Below are positions 5,085 through 8,955 of a stretch of DNA of 8,955 nt, piece by piece (position 1 is the first letter of the stretch; each line of letters opens with the position of its first letter). Source of the stretch: an uncultured Coriobacteriaceae bacterium (lineage in GTDB: Bacteria; Actinomycetota; Coriobacteriia; Coriobacteriales; Eggerthellaceae); contig CACZIP010000067.1 of NCBI GenBank assembly GCA_902781245.1, positions 1 to 8,955 of the forward strand, written 5' to 3'. The notes below the pieces were generated by a model. That model saw nothing but the letters and a program-made list of their open reading frames with translations. It did not search any database and was not told the DNA's origin. The translations under genes and the position numbers were made by a program.

Positions 5085-7181
5085 ATGAGCGATCGATACG
5101 GGTACGGCGACGGACGCGAGAGCCGCGACGACGACCTGTACAACGAATACGGTAACTGGCACAGCAGGCGCAGCCCCTCCAATCGTTCCTCGAACGGCGC
5201 GGGCGCGTACAGCAATCGCTCGACGCAGAGGCGCTCTTCGGAAGACTACGCATCGTATTCCGATTCGCGTTACTCCTCGTCGAACCGCACTTCGAGGTCT
5301 GCTTCAGCGCACTCTGGCAGAACCAGTCAGCGTTCATCGACGCGAAGGACTTCATCGAATTACGATCATGATTACGACTACGAACCGCGCAGCTCATCGC
5401 GTCGTTCTTCTTCCCTCGATTCGCGCAGCTCATCGCATCGCACATCTGGCGCTGACCAGCATGCAAGGTCGAGCCGCGCAAGCGAACGGGATCAGCATGC
5501 AAGGTCGAGCCGCGCAAGCGAACGGGATCAGCATCCAACCACACGGCATCGCTCTACCGAGCCTGCGGCAAGTCGCTATAGCCGTTCATCGTACGGTTCG
5601 AGGTCTTCGCGGACGAGCGATTCTTCGTCTCGGGCAGCCGCTTCCTCTCAGAGGCGTAGCGCCTCGAATCGCGCTGCAGAGTCGCACGGTGCCTCTTCAG
5701 TTGCGCAGTCACGAAGCAGAGTAGCCGGCGACGGCGAAACCCCGACCCCCAAGAAGTCGAGGAGAAGCCGCAACGTAGCAATTGTGGCGGCAGTTATCGT
5801 TGGTGTCTTGCTCATCGGCGCAGTTTCTGCGTTCGCGTATATCAATTCGATCACGAGCAGCTTGCACGAAGGCGTCGACCAGGATCTGCGCGCCGCACTC
5901 GTCGAGACCGACATGGCAAACGAGCCCTTCTACATGCTGCTACTTGGAACCGACAAGATTTCGTGGCGTGAAGGAACGGAAGACGGCGGCGCGTATCGAA
6001 GCGACACCATGATCCTTGCGCGTGTCGATGCGCCTCAGGGCACGATTTCGCTCATCTCGATTCCGCGCGATACGCTTGTCGACATGGGTGAAAACGGCTG
6101 GCAGAAGATTAATGCTGCATACAGCCTCGGCGGTCCTTCGTATGCAGTTGAAATGGTCTCAAAGCTTACCGGTGTGGACATCTCGCATTATGCCGAGATC
6201 GACATGGACGGCCTGTCGGCGATTGTCGATGCCATCGGTGGCGTCGAGGTCGAAGTGCCATTGGAGATCGACGACGAAGATGCGGGCGGTTACGTACCTG
6301 CTGGTTGGCAGACACTCGATGGCGAGCATGCACTCATCGTCTGCCGTTCGCGCAACAGCTACGTTGAAACGGCGGCTGCACCCGACCTCATGCGCGCAGC
6401 GAATCAGCGCATGGTGCTTTCCGCGATTGCGCACAAGGTGCTCGCCTCCGATGTCGCGACGATTGCCAACACGGTGCGTTCGGCAGCCAATTACGTCACG
6501 ACCGATCTCGAGCTGAACGACATCATCGGTTTGGCGCAGGCTCTGCAAGGCATGGATACTGACGATTCGTTCTACACCGCATCGCTTCCGACGCGAGCTC
6601 TGTACATCGCGAACGGCTATGGGTATCCCGACGTAGTCGGGTTTGCCCCGACTGACACCGTCGATCCGAGCATCCTCGAGGGTTGGTACGGTATTTTGGA
6701 AGACGACGAATGGTCGGCCATGAGGGGCCGCATGTCAGAAGGCAAACCGCCTGCAGAGGGTTTGGAGATTGACGAAGCGACGGGCACCATTTTGTCGACG
6801 GCAGGGTCTGACGCCGCTGACATCAGCAACAAGACCGCTTGGATCACGATTGTGAACGGCACTGACCGCGAGGGTCTCGCGACACGCGTCATGGGCATGC
6901 TCAATGCCGAAGGTTTCGAGAACATCACTATTGAGGATGCGATGATGGGCTACGACTATCCCGAGACGCTTGTCATCTACGACGAATCTGGCCGCGCGCA
7001 TGAGGCGGAACAGCTTGTCGAGGCGATGGGCCAAGGCCGTGCCATGCTCAATGACGGTAACTGGATCGTGAGCAACAACTTCCTCATCGTCATCGGCGAA
7101 GATTGGAAGGGATCGACTGCATCGAGTTCGTCAGCAAGCGCATCGGCCTCGTCTGCGAGCGCGTCGTCAGGATCAGCATAA
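5085..7181 (+). CDS. LCP (LytR-CpsA-Psr) family cell-wall glycopolymer ligase
   Basis: LCP enzymes attach anionic or capsular glycopolymers to peptidoglycan from lipid-linked precursors on the outer face of the membrane. This 698-residue protein has four parts. Residues 1-228 form a cytoplasmic arm very rich in Ser, Arg and Tyr. Residues 231-252 form one membrane helix (VAIVAAVIVGVLLIGAVSAF). The LCP domain covers about 281-455: FYMLLLGTD, then YRSDTMILARVD with Arg306/Asp308, ISIPRDT with Arg328/Asp329, INAAYSLGG, GLSAIVDAIGGVEVEVP, and CRSRN...DLMRAANQRMVLSAI. A LytR_C-type domain (about 584-672) and a Ser/Ala tail end the protein. The Asp and Arg residues match those binding metal and pyrophosphate in the family. 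The region between Arg423 and Asp434 is longer than I remember as usual. It begins an apparent operon with rlmH, 15 nt downstream. Most LCP proteins are 300-500 residues, the excess here being the arm. Confidence 0.93.
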   Translation: MSDRYGYGDGRESRDDDLYNEYGNWHSRRSPSNRSSNGAGAYSNRSTQRRSSEDYASYSDSRYSSSNRTSRSASAHSGRTSQRSSTRRTSSNYDHDYDYEPRSSSRRSSSLDSRSSSHRTSGADQHARSSRASERDQHARSSRASERDQHPTTRHRSTEPAASRYSRSSYGSRSSRTSDSSSRAAASSQRRSASNRAAESHGASSVAQSRSRVAGDGETPTPKKSRRSRNVAIVAAVIVGVLLIGAVSAFAYINSITSSLHEGVDQDLRAALVETDMANEPFYMLLLGTDKISWREGTEDGGAYRSDTMILARVDAPQGTISLISIPRDTLVDMGENGWQKINAAYSLGGPSYAVEMVSKLTGVDISHYAEIDMDGLSAIVDAIGGVEVEVPLEIDDEDAGGYVPAGWQTLDGEHALIVCRSRNSYVETAAAPDLMRAANQRMVLSAIAHKVLASDVATIANTVRSAANYVTTDLELNDIIGLAQALQGMDTDDSFYTASLPTRALYIANGYGYPDVVGFAPTDTVDPSILEGWYGILEDDEWSAMRGRMSEGKPPAEGLEIDEATGTILSTAGSDAADISNKTAWITIVNGTDREGLATRVMGMLNAEGFENITIEDAMMGYDYPETLVIYDESGRAHEAEQLVEAMGQGRAMLNDGNWIVSNNFLIVIGEDWKGSTASSSSASASASSASASSGSA
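5454..5525 (+). repeat. Two tandem 36-bp repeats inside the LCP gene
   Basis: Positions 5454-5489 and 5490-5525 are identical except for one base (GAC versus GAT in the first codon). Each encodes the 12 residues DQHARSSRASER. A partial third unit (DQH) follows at 5526-5534. The repeat keeps frame and lies in the cytoplasmic low-complexity arm, so copy number can vary without breaking the gene. Confidence 0.95.
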
Positions 7182-7196
7182 GCCTAAGGGCAAGCA

Positions 7197-7667
7197 ATGA
7201 AGTTCACCGTAATCGCAGTCGGGAAGCTCAAGGAGCGTTTCTGGTCGGACGCATGTTCCGAGTACCTCAAGCGGTTGCAGCCCTACGCGAAGACGAAGGT
7301 CGTCGAAATTGCCGATGTCGACCCTGCCCGCGCGGGCGGCGAAGCTGCATCGATTGAACGCGAAGGCACTTCTATTTTGAAAGCGATTCCCGAACGCGCA
7401 CACATGGTGTTGCTGGCAATTGACGGCAAGCAGCGTTCGAGCGAAGGCCTTTCTCAACGCATCGACGACTTGGGGCTTAGTGGCGTGGGCGAGATAGTTT
7501 TCGTCATCGGCGGTTCGTGTGGTGTTAGCGCTGATGTGAGGGCGCGGGCAGATGAGACGCTGTCGTTCGGGCTCATCACGCTTCCGCACAACCTTGCCCG
7601 CGTCGTGCTGCTCGAGCAGCTGTATCGTGCTTGCAAGATATCGCGTGGAGAGCCATATCATAAATAG
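7197..7667 (+). CDS. rlmH: 23S rRNA (pseudouridine-1915-N3)-methyltransferase RlmH
   Basis: RlmH is a SPOUT-fold methyltransferase that methylates pseudouridine 1915 of 23S rRNA on assembled 70S ribosomes, using S-adenosylmethionine. This 156-residue protein is full length for the family (about 155-160). It begins MKFTVIAVGKLKERFW and contains the knot motifs FVIGGSCG (102-109), LITLPHNLARVVLLEQLYRA (126-145) and the diagnostic C-terminal PYHK (153-156). The usual acidic or small residue in GGxxG is Cys108 here. ATG 7197 follows AAGGG with a short gap, 15 nt after the LCP stop, so it is probably co-transcribed with that gene and with xth. Confidence 0.96.
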   Translation: MKFTVIAVGKLKERFWSDACSEYLKRLQPYAKTKVVEIADVDPARAGGEAASIEREGTSILKAIPERAHMVLLAIDGKQRSSEGLSQRIDDLGLSGVGEIVFVIGGSCGVSADVRARADETLSFGLITLPHNLARVVLLEQLYRACKISRGEPYHK

Positions 7668-7723
7668 CATGCATCCATTAGGATCGGTTCCTTTTCAGCG
7701 CATCGCGCAGAGCGGAGGATGAA

Positions 7724-8509
7724 ATGAGATTCGTGTCGTGGAACGTCAACGGTATTCGCGCCGTCATGAAGAAGGGCTTCGAGGAGTTTTTCGCAACCTT
7801 CAACGCTGATGTGTTCGCGCTTCAGGAGACGAAATGCCAGGAAGGACAGGTCGACCTTTCGTTTGACGGATACCATGACTTCTGGAGCTACGCAGAGCGC
7901 AAGGGCTATTCGGGAACCGCCGTGTTCTCGAAACGCGAACCGTTGCAAGTGCTGCATGGTCTGGGTGATGACTATCTCGACAACGAGGGACGCATCTGCG
8001 CGCTCGAGTTCCCCGAGCTGTGGTTCGTCGACGTCTACACGCCCAATGCTCAAAACGAGTTGGCGCGCATCGATCACCGAATGCAATGGGACGATGCGTT
8101 CCGCGAGTTCTGCAAGGGGCTTGAGGAGGGCATGCTGCCCGATGGGTCGACCTCCGACCCCAAGCCGGTCGTCATGTGCGGAGATTTCAATGTTGCGCAT
8201 CAGGAAATCGATCTGAAGAATCCTGGGCCCAATCGTGGAAACGCCGGCTTCTCCGATGAGGAACGTGGCAAGTTCACCGACTTGCTCGATGCGGGATTCA
8301 CCGATACATGGCGCATGCTGCATCCTGATACGACGGGCGTCTATTCGTGGTGGAGCTACCGCTTCAACGCGCGCAAGAACAACGCGGGATGGCGCATCGA
8401 CTACTTCCTCACGAGCGATGCGTTGCGCGACAAAATAGAATCAGCAGAGATTCACGGTGAGGTGATGGGCTCGGATCATTGTCCCATTGCGCTCGAGCTG
8501 TCGCTGTAG
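7724..8509 (+). CDS. xth: Exodeoxyribonuclease III / AP endonuclease
   Basis: This enzyme cleaves DNA at abasic sites and removes nucleotides from 3' ends in base-excision repair. The 261-residue protein shows all the exonuclease III landmarks in order: SWNVNGIRA with Asn7, LQETK with Glu35, GYSGTAVFSK, VYTPNAQ with Tyr105, GDFNVAHQEIDL with Asp154 and Asn156, NRGNAGFSDEER, WRIDYFL with Asp226, and GSDHCPIAL with Asp251/His252. It belongs to the ExoA/ExoIII group. GGAGG (7714-7718) is 5 nt before ATG 7724. The 56-nt gap after rlmH shows no terminator, so the genes may share a transcript. The symbol xth (xthA or exoA in other genomes) follows family use. Confidence 0.96.
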   Translation: MRFVSWNVNGIRAVMKKGFEEFFATFNADVFALQETKCQEGQVDLSFDGYHDFWSYAERKGYSGTAVFSKREPLQVLHGLGDDYLDNEGRICALEFPELWFVDVYTPNAQNELARIDHRMQWDDAFREFCKGLEEGMLPDGSTSDPKPVVMCGDFNVAHQEIDLKNPGPNRGNAGFSDEERGKFTDLLDAGFTDTWRMLHPDTTGVYSWWSYRFNARKNNAGWRIDYFLTSDALRDKIESAEIHGEVMGSDHCPIALELSL

Positions 8510-8512
8510 ATT

Positions 8513-8521
8513 TGATAAGAT
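8513..8521 (+). promoter_or_regulatory. Possible extended -10 before the ACT-domain gene
   Basis: TGATAAGAT (8513-8521) fits an extended -10 (TG-N-TAAGAT) just past the xth stop. The -35 position holds TCGAGC, which is weak. It would give a leader of about 30 nt before ATG 8559. It is equally possible that this gene is only co-transcribed with xth. Confidence 0.25.
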
Positions 8522-8558
8522 GGGTCGAACATTTCGATAGGCGTGGAAGGATAGTCGG

Positions 8559-8828
8559 ATGAAGTGCGTAATTTCGGTTTTGGGCAAAGACACGACGGGC
8601 ATTGTCGCGGAAGTGGCTGTGACGCTACGCGAATGCGGTGCAAACATCGACGATATCAGCCAGACGTTGCTCGGCGACATCTTCTCGATGACCATGATTG
8701 TGACGCTCAACACGGACGTAGCCGACTTCAACGCCGTGCAGGAGCGACTGCGCGAAGCGGGGGAGCGAATAGGCGTGCAGGTTACCCTGCAGCGCGAAGA
8801 CGTGTTCCAGTACATGTACAAGATTTAG
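8559..8828 (+). CDS. ACT-domain protein (UPF0237 type)
   Basis: This 89-residue protein is a single ACT domain: a first strand MKCVISVLGKDTTGIVAEVA, a helix carrying LRECGANIDDISQTLLGDIFSM, a central strand MTMIVTLNTD, then a second helix and a final strand to YMYKI. ACT domains bind small ligands, often amino acids, and regulate partner enzymes; they usually act as dimers. The DxTGIVA loop between strand 1 and helix 1 is the usual ligand site. The length matches the UPF0237 group, which often lies beside a large PFL/UPF0210 protein. No such partner follows here, because a terminator and an opposing gene come next. GGAAGGA (8545-8551) is 7 nt before the ATG. The function beyond ligand binding is unknown. 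Confidence 0.93.
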   Translation: MKCVISVLGKDTTGIVAEVAVTLRECGANIDDISQTLLGDIFSMTMIVTLNTDVADFNAVQERLREAGERIGVQVTLQREDVFQYMYKI

Positions 8829-8887
8829 CGGGCTGCGGAGTGACACGACGAGGGTTTTGCCTCTTGTCGATTTGCTTATGCTTCAAG

Positions 8888-8915
8888 AAAAAACGGGCGC
8901 CTGAGGCGCCCGTTT
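8888..8915. terminator. Bidirectional intrinsic terminator
   Basis: AAACGGGCGCC (8891-8901) pairs perfectly with GGCGCCCGTTT (8905-8915) around TGA. On the minus strand the hairpin ends in six T (8893-8888 read in reverse), a strong terminator for the gene entering from the right. On the plus strand only TTT follows, enough for weaker termination of the xth/ACT transcript. The 8829-8887 stretch before it holds nothing recognisable. Confidence 0.85.
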
Positions 8916-8937
8916 CGCATGTTATCCGAACTGCGGA

Positions 8938-8955
8938 TTACTCTTCGGTCTTGGG
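8938..8955 (-). CDS. 3' end of a probable minus-strand gene
   Basis: Read on the minus strand from the right edge, the frame gives PKTEE followed by TAA (8940-8938). The strong minus-strand terminator about 23 nt downstream is the main reason to believe it. An acidic tail of this sort is common and does not identify the protein. Five codons alone prove nothing, so this call rests on context. Confidence 0.4.
   Translation of the reverse strand, partial: PKTEE

Noticed and set aside
5454..5534. 36-bp repeats as a CRISPR-like array
   Set aside because: The copies are directly adjacent with no spacers, keep the coding frame and lie inside the LCP gene.

Overview
The window reads as chromosomal DNA of a moderately high-GC actinobacterium. 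The best guess is a gut or oral Coriobacteriia of the Eggerthellaceae type. That rests on remembered gene content and style (MGT-type glycosyltransferase, IS110 element, stand-alone radical SAM/SPASM protein, Ser-rich LCP protein) and on GC-leaning codon choice; no marker gene fixes the genus.

Layout, left to right. (1) 2-1153: an MGT/GT1 glycosyltransferase missing only its extreme N-terminus. (2) 1154-1265: a short spacer with a strong Shine-Dalgarno followed by ATG-TAA, probably the stub of a lost reading frame. (3) 1266-2751: an IS110-family element of the IS1111 kind, bounded by 25-bp inverted repeats (22/25 identical), whose minus-strand transposase is broken by one frameshift near 1723. 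(4) 2769-4311: a compact cassette with a hairpin, an 8-codon micro-ORF, a 32-residue peptide (2809-2907, first reported here) and a 465-residue radical SAM/SPASM enzyme. (5) 4368-4714: a perfect TATAAT and a gene for an 88-residue unrecognised protein whose C-terminal half resembles a peptide leader. (6) 4782-4953: promoter, tRNA-Thr(CGT) and intrinsic terminator. (7) 5085-8828: co-directional housekeeping genes for an LCP-family cell-wall ligase with a long Ser/Arg-rich cytoplasmic arm, RlmH, exonuclease III/AP endonuclease and an ACT-domain protein. (8) 8888-8955: a hairpin terminator, then the last codons of a probable minus-strand gene.

The most interesting item is the 2769-4311 cassette. 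A peptide ending in three consecutive aromatic-Asp-X triads sits 6 nt upstream of an enzyme that carries an intact CxxxCxxC radical SAM motif, a complete SPASM cysteine set and an N-terminal region that could be a peptide-recognition domain. This is the layout of a RiPP precursor and its maturase. The same peptide also contains a rubredoxin/zinc-ribbon-like CxxCGY knuckle, so metal binding is a real alternative. No transporter or protease is visible. The cassette begins about 60 nt from the insertion sequence, so its original promoter may have been displaced.
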